Source: JANQRX01 sp963663975
Lineage (GTDB): Bacteria > Pseudomonadota > Alphaproteobacteria > Rhizobiales > Kaistiaceae
Length of the DNA stretch: 64,000 bases
Direction of reading: 5' to 3'
Assembly (NCBI GenBank): GCA_963663975.2
Contig: CAXXRA010000015.1
Span: 1,550,001 to 1,614,000 of the forward strand
Part shown: positions 26,125-34,497 of the stretch, piece after piece
Numbering within the stretch: the stretch's first letter is position 1
Layout of the letters: each line of letters starts with the position of its first letter
Made by a program: the position numbers and the translations under genes
The notes under the pieces: generated by a model
The model's input: only the letters and a program-made list of their open reading frames with translations
Told to the model about the DNA's origin: nothing
Databases searched by the model: none

Positions 26125-26841
26125 TCACGAGCCTTCCGCCTCGCTTGCGTCCTTGGCGTTTTTTTTTATCAGCTCCGGCCGGCGCGACGCGGTCAGCGCC
26201 TCGGCCATGCGGCGTCGCCAGGCGGCAATCCGCCCGTGATCGCCCGACACCAGCACCTCCGGGATCGCCCGCCCTTCCCAGACGGTCGGCCTGGTGTAGT
26301 GCGGATGCTCCAGCAGATGGTCGGAGAAACTCTCGCTGGTCATCGACTGGGGGTTGCCCATCACGCCCGGCAGAAGGCGGATGGCGGCATCGATGACCGC
26401 CATCGCTGCGATCTCGCCGCCGGAAAGGACGAAATCGCCGACCGAGACCTCGCGCAGATTGCGCGCCTCGATCACCCGCTCGTCGACCCCTTCGAAACGC
26501 CCTGCGACAAGGACAATGCCGGGACCTTCCGCCAATTCGGCGACCATCTCCTGATCGAGAGGGACCCCGCGCGGGCTCATCAGCCAGCGCGGGCGATGGT
26601 CGCCGCCGGCGCTCACCCCGTCGATCGCAGCGGCCAGGATGTCGGGCCGCATCACCATGCCCGGCCCGCCGCCGGCCGGCGTATCGTCGACCGAACGGTG
26701 CCGGTCGGTGGCCGACTCCCTGATGTCGCGAATTTCGAGCGACCACGCGCCGTCACTCAGCGCCTTGCCGGCCAGGCTCAAGCCGAGGGGACCGGGAAAC
26801 ATGTCCGGGTAAAGGGTCAGGACGGTCGCGCGGAAGATCAC
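26125..26841 (-). CDS. trmD: tRNA (guanine-N1)-methyltransferase
   Basis: SPOUT methyltransferase that makes m1G37 in tRNA. 238 residues. N-terminal RATVLTLYPDMFPGPL, DDTPAGGGPGMVMRPD, LMSPRGVPLDQ, LVAGRFEGVDERVIE, EVSVGDFVLSGGEIAAM (the knot region), RLLPGVMGNPQS and HYTRPTVWEGRAIPEVL are all typical. A Lys/Asp tail ends the chain. It overlaps rimM by 4 bp. Confidence 0.96.
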   Translation of the reverse strand: MIFRATVLTLYPDMFPGPLGLSLAGKALSDGAWSLEIRDIRESATDRHRSVDDTPAGGGPGMVMRPDILAAAIDGVSAGGDHRPRWLMSPRGVPLDQEMVAELAEGPGIVLVAGRFEGVDERVIEARNLREVSVGDFVLSGGEIAAMAVIDAAIRLLPGVMGNPQSMTSESFSDHLLEHPHYTRPTVWEGRAIPEVLVSGDHGRIAAWRRRMAEALTASRRPELIKKNAKDASEAEGS

Positions 26842-27368
26842 GGTTCGTCGCTCTCGGGCAGAGTGCCCAGCGGTGGATCGATCACCAGCTTTCCCGATGA
26901 GATTTCGATCTCGGGCACCGCCGCCCGGGTGAACGGAACCAGAAACGCGGCGCCGTGTGCCGGGGCGATTTCAATGAGATCGCCGGCGCCGTAATTGACC
27001 ACCGAGGCGACCGTGCCCAAGGCCGCGCCGGACGGGGTGACCACGCTCAGCCCGATCAGGTCGGCGTGATAGAATTCCTCGTCGGAGGGCGCCGGCAGTG
27101 CCGCGCGGCTGACCGACAAATCGGTGCCGTTGAGATCCTCGGCGGCCTCGCGGCCGTCGACGCCCTTGAACCTGGTGATCAGCATGTCTGTCGCCTTGCC
27201 CGGCGCCGCGCGCACGCTGGTGATTTCGAACAGCCGCCCGTCCGGGGCGGCGAGCGGCCCGTAGGCCGCGACGTCGCCGGCGGTTTCGGTGAAGGATTTC
27301 AGGCGCACTTCGCCGCCCAGGCCGTGGGCGGCGCCGATCCGGGCGACAATGACCCGGTCGCGGCTCAT
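26838..27368 (-). CDS. rimM: 16S rRNA processing protein RimM
   Basis: 176 residues from MSRDRVIVARIGAAHGLGGEVR, the canonical RimM N-terminus. GTDLSVSRAALPAPSDEEFYHADLIGLSV marks the start of the PRC-barrel domain, which continues with GTVASVVNYGAGDLIEI, AFLVPFTRAAVPEI and IDPPLG. It binds uS19 during 30S assembly. It is tightly packed between rpsP (10 bp upstream) and trmD (4-bp overlap). Confidence 0.95.
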   Translation of the reverse strand: MSRDRVIVARIGAAHGLGGEVRLKSFTETAGDVAAYGPLAAPDGRLFEITSVRAAPGKATDMLITRFKGVDGREAAEDLNGTDLSVSRAALPAPSDEEFYHADLIGLSVVTPSGAALGTVASVVNYGAGDLIEIAPAHGAAFLVPFTRAAVPEIEISSGKLVIDPPLGTLPESDEP

Positions 27369-27378
27369 GGCGCCCGTG

Positions 27379-28074
27379 TCAGCTCGCCGCCTCGGCTTTT
27401 TCGGCAGGTGCCTCCTCGGCAGCGTCATCGGCTTCGGCAGCCTCCGCCTCTGGGGCATCGGCCTGGTCGGAAGTTTCGGTGGGCTGGGCCGCTGGAGCTT
27501 CAACTTCGGTGGATTCAGCCGCTGCGGCTTCCGCCTCGGCGGATGCGGCTTCAGCCTCGGCAGGCTCGCCGGCCGGAGCTTCGGCTTCGGCAGGCTCAGC
27601 TTCCTTGTCGGAAGCTTCGGCAGGCTCGGCGGCCGCGACTTCAGCCGTGGCTTCGGCTGGAGTGTCGGGCGTCGCATCGTCAACCACCGGGGCTTTGGCC
27701 GGGGCGGCAGGCGTGGCGGCTTTTTCCTCACCGCCACCGGCGGCGGCCGCCGCCGCGGCCTCGGCCCGTTCGCGCGCCTTCTCGCCCGGCACAGCCTTCT
27801 GCGGGTTGTGGCGCGGCTCACGTTTGGCAAGGCCCGCGGCGTCGAGAAACCGCAACACCCGGTCGGTCGGCTGCGCGCCGACTCCGAGCCAGTGCTGGAT
27901 ACGCTCCTCTTTCAGTTTCACCCGGTTGTCGTCGTCCTTGGGCAGGATGGGATTGTAGGTGCCGACGATTTCGATGAACCGGCCGTCGCGCGGGCTGCGC
28001 GCGTCGGCCACGACAATGCGGTAAAAGGGCCGTTTCTTGGCACCCGCGCGGGCGAGGCGAAGCTTGAGGGGCAT
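27379..28074 (-). CDS. rpsP: 30S ribosomal protein bS16 with a long acidic Ala/Glu tail
   Basis: The first ~85 residues are bS16: MPLKLRLARAGAKKRPFYRI, VADARSPRDGRFIE, VGTYNPILPKDD and RIQHWLGVGAQPTDRVLRFL. Residues ~95-231 are a low-complexity extension of Ala, Glu and Pro with recurrent EAEA/PAEA phrases. Most bS16 proteins are 80-130 residues, and alphaproteobacterial ones often have modest tails, so 231 is long. The tail has a uniform codon pattern and no stop, so it is part of the gene. Confidence 0.94.
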   Translation of the reverse strand: MPLKLRLARAGAKKRPFYRIVVADARSPRDGRFIEIVGTYNPILPKDDDNRVKLKEERIQHWLGVGAQPTDRVLRFLDAAGLAKREPRHNPQKAVPGEKARERAEAAAAAAAGGGEEKAATPAAPAKAPVVDDATPDTPAEATAEVAAAEPAEASDKEAEPAEAEAPAGEPAEAEAASAEAEAAAAESTEVEAPAAQPTETSDQADAPEAEAAEADDAAEEAPAEKAEAAS

Positions 28075-28116
28075 GGTTTGTTGTTCCTTCTGTCTCTCGA
28101 TTTGAAAAAAGTGTGG

Positions 28117-29685
28117 TTATTTCTTCTTGGGCAGGCCCGGTAATCCGGGCGGTTTGGTGGCCGGGGCACCGGGGAGTCCGGGCAGACCAGGAAGGGCGCC
28201 GGCGCCGGCGCCAGGCAGGCCGCCGGGGAGTGCTCCGGGAAATCCGCCGCCGGCCTTGGCAAGCCGCTCGAGCTGATCGGGCGAGATGTGCGGCAGGCCG
28301 CCACCGGCCATACCGCCACCCATGCCGCCGCTGCCCATTCCGCCACCCAAGGCACCGGCGAGCTTGCCCATCATGCCCCTGCCCTTGCCCTTACCCATGG
28401 CCTTCATCATGTCGGCCATCTGGCGGTGCATCTTGAGGAGCTTGTTGACCTCTTGGACCTTTGTGCCGGAGCCGCCGGCGATACGCCGTTTGCGGCTGGC
28501 CTTCAGGATCTCCGGCTTGCGGCGCTCGGCTCCCGTCATCGACGAGATGATCGCCATTTGGCGCTTGAAGACGCCGTCATCGAGGCCGGCGGCTTCGATC
28601 TGCTTTTTGACCTTGCCGACTCCTGGAAGCATGCCCATCAGGCCGGACATGCCGCCCATCGTCTGCATCTGGCCGAGCTGTTCGGCGAGATCGTCGAGGT
28701 CGAAGGCGCCCTTGCGCATGCGCTCGGCTGCCCTGGCGGCCTTCTCCGCATCGACGGTCGCGGCGGCTTTTTCGACCAGGCCGACGATGTCGCCCATGCC
28801 CAGGATGCGCCCGGCGATACGCTGGGGATCGAAATCCTCGATCGCGTCGAGCTGTTCGCCGACGCCGATCAGTTTGATCGGCTTGCCGGTGACGGCGCGC
28901 ATGGAAAGTGCCGCGCCGCCGCGCCCGTCGCCATCGACCCGGGTCAACGCGATGCCGGTGAGGCCGACATGATCGTCGAAGGCGGTGGCGAGGTTGACCG
29001 CGTCCTGACCGGTCAGCGCGTCGGCTACCAACAAGATCTCGTGCGGGCTGGCGGCGCGCTTGATATCGGCCATTTCGGCCATCAGCGCGGCGTCCACATG
29101 GGTTCGGCCGGCAGTGTCGAGGATCACCACGTCGTAGCCGCCGAGCTTGGCTGCGGTCTCGGCCCGTGTGGCGATCTGTACCGGCGTCTGGCCGGTGACG
29201 ACCGGCAGGGTGGCGATGCCTGCCTGTTGCCCAAGAATTTTCAACTGCTCCTGCGCCGCCGGACGGCTGGTGTCGAGCGAGGCCATCAGCACATTGCTCT
29301 TGACACGCTCCGACAGGCGGCGGGCGATCTTGGCCGCCATGGTGGTCTTGCCGGCGCCCTGCAGCCCGACCAGCATCACCGCCACCGGCGCCGGAGCGTT
29401 GAGATCGATGCCGACCGCCTCGGCGCCCAGCATCTCGACCAGCTGGTCGTGGACGATCTTGACCACCATCTGGCCCGGCGTGACCGAGCGGACGACCTCC
29501 TGGCCGACGGCGCGCGAGCGCACCTTGTCGACGAAGGTGCGGGTGACATCCAACGCCACATCGGCTTCGATCAGCGCTCGGCGAACCTCGCGCATGGCTT
29601 CGCCGACATCGGCCTCAGACAGCGCGCCGCGCTTGGTCAGCCGCTCGAAAATGCCGCCGAGGCGTTCAGAGAGAGTGTCGAACAT
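28117..29685 (-). CDS. ffh: signal recognition particle protein Ffh
   Basis: SRP54 GTPase that binds 4.5S RNA and signal peptides. 522 residues. The N domain is 1-85, G1 is GLQGAGKTT (107-115), DTSRPAAQEQL, DTAGRTHVD, TRVDGDGRGG and a GVGEQLDAIEDF closing the G domain. The M domain (about 330-450) has GMLPGVGKVKKQI, IISSMTGAERRKPEIL and the RNA-binding RKRRIAGGSGTKVQEVNKLL. A Gly/Met/Leu/Pro-rich tail from ~450 follows. It heads the ffh-rpsP-rimM-trmD-rplS cluster. Confidence 0.96.
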   Translation of the reverse strand: MFDTLSERLGGIFERLTKRGALSEADVGEAMREVRRALIEADVALDVTRTFVDKVRSRAVGQEVVRSVTPGQMVVKIVHDQLVEMLGAEAVGIDLNAPAPVAVMLVGLQGAGKTTMAAKIARRLSERVKSNVLMASLDTSRPAAQEQLKILGQQAGIATLPVVTGQTPVQIATRAETAAKLGGYDVVILDTAGRTHVDAALMAEMADIKRAASPHEILLVADALTGQDAVNLATAFDDHVGLTGIALTRVDGDGRGGAALSMRAVTGKPIKLIGVGEQLDAIEDFDPQRIAGRILGMGDIVGLVEKAAATVDAEKAARAAERMRKGAFDLDDLAEQLGQMQTMGGMSGLMGMLPGVGKVKKQIEAAGLDDGVFKRQMAIISSMTGAERRKPEILKASRKRRIAGGSGTKVQEVNKLLKMHRQMADMMKAMGKGKGRGMMGKLAGALGGGMGSGGMGGGMAGGGLPHISPDQLERLAKAGGGFPGALPGGLPGAGAGALPGLPGLPGAPATKPPGLPGLPKKK

Positions 29686-30052
29686 CTAGTCGGTCTACTC
29701 CGCGGTCATGGCGTTTGTCGGCTCGACGTCTGACCCGGCGCTGCCATGATGCGGCCCGGCTGTGAGTTTCCACGCAAGCGCGTCCGCGGGCGCAACGCGC
29801 TGGCGGACGCTGACCTCCGGGATCGAAAGCCCCGGTCGGCTTATGGTTGTCGTTCGTCGTCTACAGTTATTGCGTTGGCATTTACGTGGGCCGGGCGCCG
29901 GAGTCAATCAAGGGCGGGCCTGAGTAGAGCGCCGAACAGAGACGACGGCGGGGCGCGCGGTTGGCCAATGCTGCCGCGGATTTTTCGGCCAGCATCTCGG
30001 CGACGCAAAACTGGCGCAAATTCAACGCAACCCGTTGGCGCGACTCGCGGAA
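29686..30052 (-). other. upstream region of ffh to the island border
   Basis: About 370 bp with the presumed ffh promoter. No gene was recognised. From 30001 it contains the repeated phrases CGACGCAAAACTGGCGCAAATTC, similar to GGCGCAAAATCGACGCAAAATTG near 42487-42509 at the other side of the island, which may be recombinase-binding or att-associated sequence. Confidence 0.4.
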
Positions 30053-30105
30053 TCGTCAGGGTGCTAACCTGAAGTTCGTAGGTTCAAATCCTACCCCCGC
30101 AACCA
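30053..30105 (+). pseudogene. tRNA-Met-like 3' fragment (possible attachment-site remnant)
   Basis: The last 53 bases of a tRNA: anticodon stem TCAGG/CCTGA with loop GTGCTAA, variable loop, T arm GTAGG-TTCAAAT-CCTAC, then CCCCGCAACCA with CCA. T arm and acceptor match elongator tRNA-Met of alphaproteobacteria, but the anticodon loop differs (GCT in place of CAT), and there is no D arm or 5' acceptor strand that could pair with CCCCGC. It marks the left border of the island. Confidence 0.6.
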
Positions 30106-30893
30106 AATAACTGTCTGAAATCATTGAACTATTCTGATCGCTGCCATGAGCTGGCACCGATTTCGATCGATCCCGTGCGCCTTGACACAAATCCCATGTA
30201 TTTCAATGAGTTACGCGAAACGCTCCGTAGAATCTGATACTCTCCGGTAAACTCCATGCCGCAAAAACGTCGCAAAAAGCGGCCGTTTGATCCTGTTTTG
30301 TTCACGATTGGACGCCGACAAAGCTCCTTTGTTTTTGACCTCCTCATTTGAGGTGAGTTTGCATGATGCCGCGCGGCTTCGCTGAACTTGCGCACGGATA
30401 TCGAGCACTGGTTGACAAGAGCACGCTAGTGGACTTTCTCGATCACGATTTTCGGTTGCATCGAGAAGATTCGCACTTTGTCGTACTTCACTGAACAAGA
30501 GCTTGAGCTGAAACTGTTGGGTGCGCCAAACACCGGATTTCGACCCGGTCAGCTCGGCGCGCTCCATTCAGCGTTGGCTCTGGTCTGCCCCACTTTTTTT
30601 AATTTCATCGTCTCCGCTCAAAAAACAAGGAGGTGAGTTCGGCCTTCCCGAATGTGAAATATTAGATTTTCAATTTTTCAATACGAACGGCCTGATCAAG
30701 CCAGGGTATTTGGATAATGAATTGAATCGTCGAACTGCATTCTCGGAGGTTTCTAGCTAATCTTGGTCCGAAAAGGGTTTGATAATTCGACCGCCTACGC
30801 ATCGCCGGAAGCGCCCGGCTGAGAAGGTCGTAAAGAACATCCGGCGTGCAACAATGCGGCTTTTTGATCACCCGGCGATTGCCACCGCCCACA
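30106..30893 (+). other. non-coding left end of the accessory island
   Basis: Nearly 790 bp of AT-richer DNA without a recognisable gene. A 43-codon frame from 30363 (MMPRGFAELAHGYRALVD and onward) reads protein-like but resembles no family I know, and other open frames look like noise. It is probably decayed mobile DNA. Confidence 0.35.
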
Positions 30894-31676
30894 TCAGGCG
30901 GGTGCGGCCTCAATGCGCACCTCGGACATGATCTGATCACGCATTTCCAAGAAGTGGCTGTCCGCGTTCATGACGCTCCAATTGCGTTTTCCCCGAGCGA
31001 TATCAATTGGAATGTTTGTTTTAACTCGGCCCGGTCCCGCCGTCAGAACCGCCACTCGATCGGCCAGAAATACTGCCTCCTCAACGCTGTGTGTCACGAA
31101 CATCACTGTGATGTTCGATTCCGCCGAGATGCGCATCAGCTCCTCCTGAAGGGTCATGCGCGTCTGCGCGTCAACCGCGGCGAACGGTTCATCCATCAGC
31201 ATTACTTCGGGCTCGTTCGCCAGAGTTCGCGCGACCGCGACTCTTTGCTTCATGCCACCCGACAACTCGTGGGGGTATTTATTGGCAGCGTCGGTCAGGT
31301 TGATCAGTTTCAGGTATTTTTCCGCTATGTGGCGTCTTTCCTGTTTGGTGGCACCCCTGAATTTCGGGCCCAGAGCTACGTTGTCGGCGACATTTTTCCA
31401 CGGCAGTAGAGCGTACTCCTGGAAGACAACGCCGCGGTCCGCGCCAGGTCCCGTGATCAGCTGATCATCCATCGTTATTGAACCCGAGCGTGGCCGAAGG
31501 AACCCGGCGATCGCGGCCAACAACGTGGATTTGCCACATCCGCTCTGACCGACAACGCAAAGGAATTCGGTCTCATGGATATCGAGCGTTAAGGCTTCCA
31601 CGGCGACGTGGCGCTCACCGCGTTCCTCGTTCACATACTCCACCGAGATATTGCGCACCGAGATCTTGATGGTCAT
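30894..31676 (-). CDS. NitT/TauT-type ABC transporter ATP-binding protein
   Basis: 260 residues. Walker A GQSGCGKST (43-51), Q loop VFQEYALLPW (Gln 86), signature LSGGMKQRVAVAR (138-150), Walker B VMLMDEPFAAVD (158-169) and the switch His in FVTHSVEEA. VVFQEYALLPWKNV and the closeness to SsuB/TauB/NrtD place it in the nitrate-sulfonate-taurine import group. It lies apart from its probable permeases at 39.7-41.4 kb but inside the same island. Substrate is not deducible from the ATPase. Confidence 0.9.
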   Translation of the reverse strand: MTIKISVRNISVEYVNEERGERHVAVEALTLDIHETEFLCVVGQSGCGKSTLLAAIAGFLRPRSGSITMDDQLITGPGADRGVVFQEYALLPWKNVADNVALGPKFRGATKQERRHIAEKYLKLINLTDAANKYPHELSGGMKQRVAVARTLANEPEVMLMDEPFAAVDAQTRMTLQEELMRISAESNITVMFVTHSVEEAVFLADRVAVLTAGPGRVKTNIPIDIARGKRNWSVMNADSHFLEMRDQIMSEVRIEAAPA

Positions 31677-31879
31677 TGAGGGGAGCCTCTTCCGTCCAGT
31701 ATCCGTGGGGATCTTTGCCAGTCGACGTCACACATCATGGACGACCTCGAATCTCGGGTAAGTGCTCCGGTGCTCACCGCCTCAACCTGGGGCAAACTCG
31801 GCTCCGACATTTCCCGCCGAGGCCGCCGTCCAATTTAGCCATTTTGGCCGGTCTGGGCGAAGCCTCTCTCCAAAAATGG

Positions 31880-31902
31880 CTGACATCTTACATAGATGTC
31901 AG
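31880..31902 (+). promoter_or_regulatory. perfect 9-bp inverted repeat, candidate operator
   Basis: CTGACATCT-TACAT-AGATGTCAG, two perfect 9-bp arms with a 5-bp spacer, in the gap between the divergent ABC ATPase and sulfatase genes. It has dyad geometry expected for a dimeric repressor such as the GntR proteins encoded nearby. It could also be a short hairpin. Confidence 0.45.
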
Positions 31903-32021
31903 CCTGATGTCCAGAAGGAAAGTTCGGCTTCCATGGCCCACATTCGCATCTCAACAATCGGACATGCCCGTTACAAACCCTGCATACCTTGCACGTTCCT
32001 CGGTCAGCTACTAGTATCTCT

Positions 32022-32033
32022 CCGGTATACCAA
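32022..32033 (+). promoter_or_regulatory. GGTATACC palindrome, candidate GntR/FCD operator
   Basis: CCGGTATACCAA lies 119 bp upstream of the sulfatase start. The core GGTATACC is the same as the centre of the UxuR/ExuR operator (TTGGTATACCAA), which belongs to the FadR/FCD GntR branch. A related TTGGTATAT lies at 38038-38046 upstream of the binding-protein gene. Confidence 0.4.
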
Positions 32034-32151
32034 TGAAGATTTCGCGTGGACTGCCAACGAGGCGTTTGCTAATCCCGTGCGAAATCACCCGCTGGGCCAG
32101 CCGCCGTTCTGCATTGGCTGTCTTGCCGCAGGTAAGAGAAAGTGAGGAATC

Positions 32152-33663
32152 GTGGCTTCTCAAGCGACACCCAACCTTCTGTTCATCCTTTCGGACCAGC
32201 ACACACAAAAGATCAGTGGCTGCTACGGAGATCCGATCGCACAAACACCGAACCTGGATCGCCTTGCGTCCCGAGGAATTGTTTTTGACAACGCCTACAC
32301 GCCTGCCCCCATCTGTACACCAGCCAGGATGGCTTTGCTGACAGGGCGCTACCCGTCTGACCAAGCATGCTGGACCAACAGCGATGTTCTAGCTTCTGAC
32401 ATTCCGACCTATGTGCACGGCTTGGGCGCGGCCGGCTATCATCCGACACTGGTCGGCCGATTGCATGCGATCGGACCGGATCAGGAGCATGGCTACGCGG
32501 AGCGACGGATTGGTGACCACAGCACAAAGTGGGTGGGCGCCAAGCAGCACAATCTAGGTGTGCTGGAGGGAACCGCCGAGCCATTTCGGGTGAGTATTGA
32601 GAAATCTGGGTTCGGTCAATCCTCCTACGAGGCGCTGGATCGGGACGTCACGAAGGCGACTCTGGATCTTTTTGACGAAATCGCCGAGGCGCGGCAGCGA
32701 GGCGACGACCGCCCGTTCGCGGTTTCCGTCGGCCTCATGTTGCCTCACGCGCCGTACGTTTGTTCGCGCTCAGATTTCGAATTGTACGAAGGCAAGGTCG
32801 GTTTGCCGAAGCTCGGACGCTCATACCCAGAGCATCCCTATTTTTCGAAGTGGCGGGACCACGCAAATATTGAGAGCCTCGCTGCGGAAGATATAGTACG
32901 CGCACGCACCTCGTATTACGGCCTCGTCACCTCAATGGATCGTATGGTTGGCCAAACATTGGATAAATTGAATTCTTCGGGCCTCAGTGACAATACCCTT
33001 ATTATCTACAGCTCAGATCACGGTGACCAGCTTGGCGACCGTGACCTGTGGTGGAAGCAGAGCTTCTACGATGACGCTGCCAAGGTGCCTCTAATTATGT
33101 CGTGGCCAAGCCGCTTTCCGGAAGGTGAGCGACGAAACCAAGTCGTCAATCTGATTGATGTCGGAGCGACTTTGCTCGATGCAGCTGGCGCAAAACCGCC
33201 ACCGGGCACGCGGGCGAAGAGCTTGCTCAAATTGGCCGAGGAACCAAGCCTGCCTTGGATCAACGAAACTTATTCCGAGTTTTGCAGCGATGGAATGGCC
33301 CGATGGATGCCAGACGACCCGGTTATGCAGCGCATGGTCCGTGCAAGCCGCTGGAAGTTGATTTTCTCCAACGAGGGTCGCTCGCAACTGTTCGATTTGA
33401 TCGACGATCCGGATGAGTTGCACGATTTGGCGGAAACAAAGCAATTCGATGCCGTGCGCGAAGCCCTCAGTGCTCGGGTTCTGGCGGGCTGGGATCCAAA
33501 TCGTATTGCTGTCCAGATGGCTCGGCGGCGCAAAGACAAAGAAGCGTTTCAGTCTTGGGCACGCGCGGTCAATCCGGCGGATTCACTGCGCTGGCAAGTC
33601 AAGGTCGAGGATAACTGGCTTGATACGACCAGCGCCCATCGTGGCGGCGCCAACGCCAGCTGA
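32152..33663 (+). CDS. type I sulfatase (formylglycine-dependent)
   Basis: 503 residues, GTG start with GAGGA 4-5 nt upstream. The modification motif CTPAR (Cys55-Arg59), followed by ALLTGRYP, is the type I sulfatase signature in which Cys becomes formylglycine. SDQHT (14-18) supplies metal ligands, and IIYSSDHGDQLGDRDLWWK contains the second Asp/His ligands. There is no signal peptide, so it acts in the cytoplasm. Phosphonate monoester hydrolases and choline-sulfatase-like enzymes share this layout. Substrate unknown. A GntR gene follows 13 bp downstream. Confidence 0.9.
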   Translation: MASQATPNLLFILSDQHTQKISGCYGDPIAQTPNLDRLASRGIVFDNAYTPAPICTPARMALLTGRYPSDQACWTNSDVLASDIPTYVHGLGAAGYHPTLVGRLHAIGPDQEHGYAERRIGDHSTKWVGAKQHNLGVLEGTAEPFRVSIEKSGFGQSSYEALDRDVTKATLDLFDEIAEARQRGDDRPFAVSVGLMLPHAPYVCSRSDFELYEGKVGLPKLGRSYPEHPYFSKWRDHANIESLAAEDIVRARTSYYGLVTSMDRMVGQTLDKLNSSGLSDNTLIIYSSDHGDQLGDRDLWWKQSFYDDAAKVPLIMSWPSRFPEGERRNQVVNLIDVGATLLDAAGAKPPPGTRAKSLLKLAEEPSLPWINETYSEFCSDGMARWMPDDPVMQRMVRASRWKLIFSNEGRSQLFDLIDDPDELHDLAETKQFDAVREALSARVLAGWDPNRIAVQMARRRKDKEAFQSWARAVNPADSLRWQVKVEDNWLDTTSAHRGGANAS

Positions 33664-33676
33664 AGACAGGTGCCCC

Positions 33677-34348
33677 ATGCTTCGCGAAGAGGCTTACACC
33701 AAGTTCAAGCAGTGTCTGTTCGGTGCAACGCTGCGTCCGGGCCAGTTCGTGTCGCAGCGAGAGCTTTGCGAAATCGTGGGCGTGCCACTGGGTCCGATGC
33801 GAGAAGCGCTCAAGCGCCTTGAGGCCGAGGCTCTAGTCAAGCTAGTTGCCCAACGCGGAATTCAGATCGTTGACGTCAACTTGGAGCTGATCAAGAACTC
33901 AGCTGAGTTGCGGATGGTCTTAGAAACGGAGGCGATTCGGAAATTTGCCCTACACGCTTCCGAAGCTCGTATTTTGCGGCACCACGACGCATTTCTCCGA
34001 GCGTTGGAACGAGCTGCGAACGGACCCATTTCAAAGGAATTGCTTGAAGCCACCTACGTTGTCGATCGTGCTTTTCATGACGATATTGTGACCCACTTGA
34101 ACAACGAAATGATTACCGATGTGCACCGAGCAACGATGGAGAAGTTTCAGTTGATACGGTTGAAGGGCCAAATGACCGAATCTCGCCTTGAGCCGGTCAC
34201 GAGGGAGCACATCAGGATAACCCAGGCTCTCGCGCGGCGCGATGCGGATGCCGCGGTTGCTGCGCTGCAATCGCACCTCGCAATGGTTCAGGCCCGCGCG
34301 ATGGGGATTGAGACTTTGGAGATCGAACCTCGCAGCCGCGAGCCTTGA
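33677..34348 (+). CDS. GntR-family regulator, FCD subfamily
   Basis: 223 residues. The winged helix LRPGQFVSQRELCEIVGVPLGPMREALKRLEAEALVKL (about 20-57) is at the N-terminus. An all-helical FCD ligand domain follows, with ELRMVLETEAIRKFA, a DRAFHDDIV-type metal motif (Asp and His), and HIRITQALARRDADAAVAALQSHL with a further His. FCD regulators typically sense carboxylic acids. It is 13 bp after the sulfatase and probably regulates the island genes. Confidence 0.9.
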   Translation: MLREEAYTKFKQCLFGATLRPGQFVSQRELCEIVGVPLGPMREALKRLEAEALVKLVAQRGIQIVDVNLELIKNSAELRMVLETEAIRKFALHASEARILRHHDAFLRALERAANGPISKELLEATYVVDRAFHDDIVTHLNNEMITDVHRATMEKFQLIRLKGQMTESRLEPVTREHIRITQALARRDADAAVAALQSHLAMVQARAMGIETLEIEPRSREP

Positions 34349-34497
34349 ATGTGTGAAGCGGCTTCGCGGAGTGGCACAACAGGCAACCAAATGTTGCAGC
34401 AGGGGCTGAACCCGGTTGTTGGTGCGGTCGACATTTATCCATCTCCGGAACCCGCGGCTCCGAGCCTGTAGGCCGGCAACGATCACGGAGAAAACCG

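Larger units (their letters stand above)
31677..32151 (+). other. divergent regulatory region between ABC ATPase and sulfatase genes
   Basis: 475 bp separating two divergent genes. It holds two operator-like palindromes, at 31880-31902 and 32024-32031, annotated separately, and the AGTGAGGA ribosome-binding site of the sulfatase. No gene was recognised. Confidence 0.45.

Noticed and set aside
30030..30105. Complete tRNA gene at the left island border
   Set aside because: A 76-base window does not give a 5' acceptor strand able to pair with CCCCGC nor a D arm; only the 3' portion is tRNA-like.
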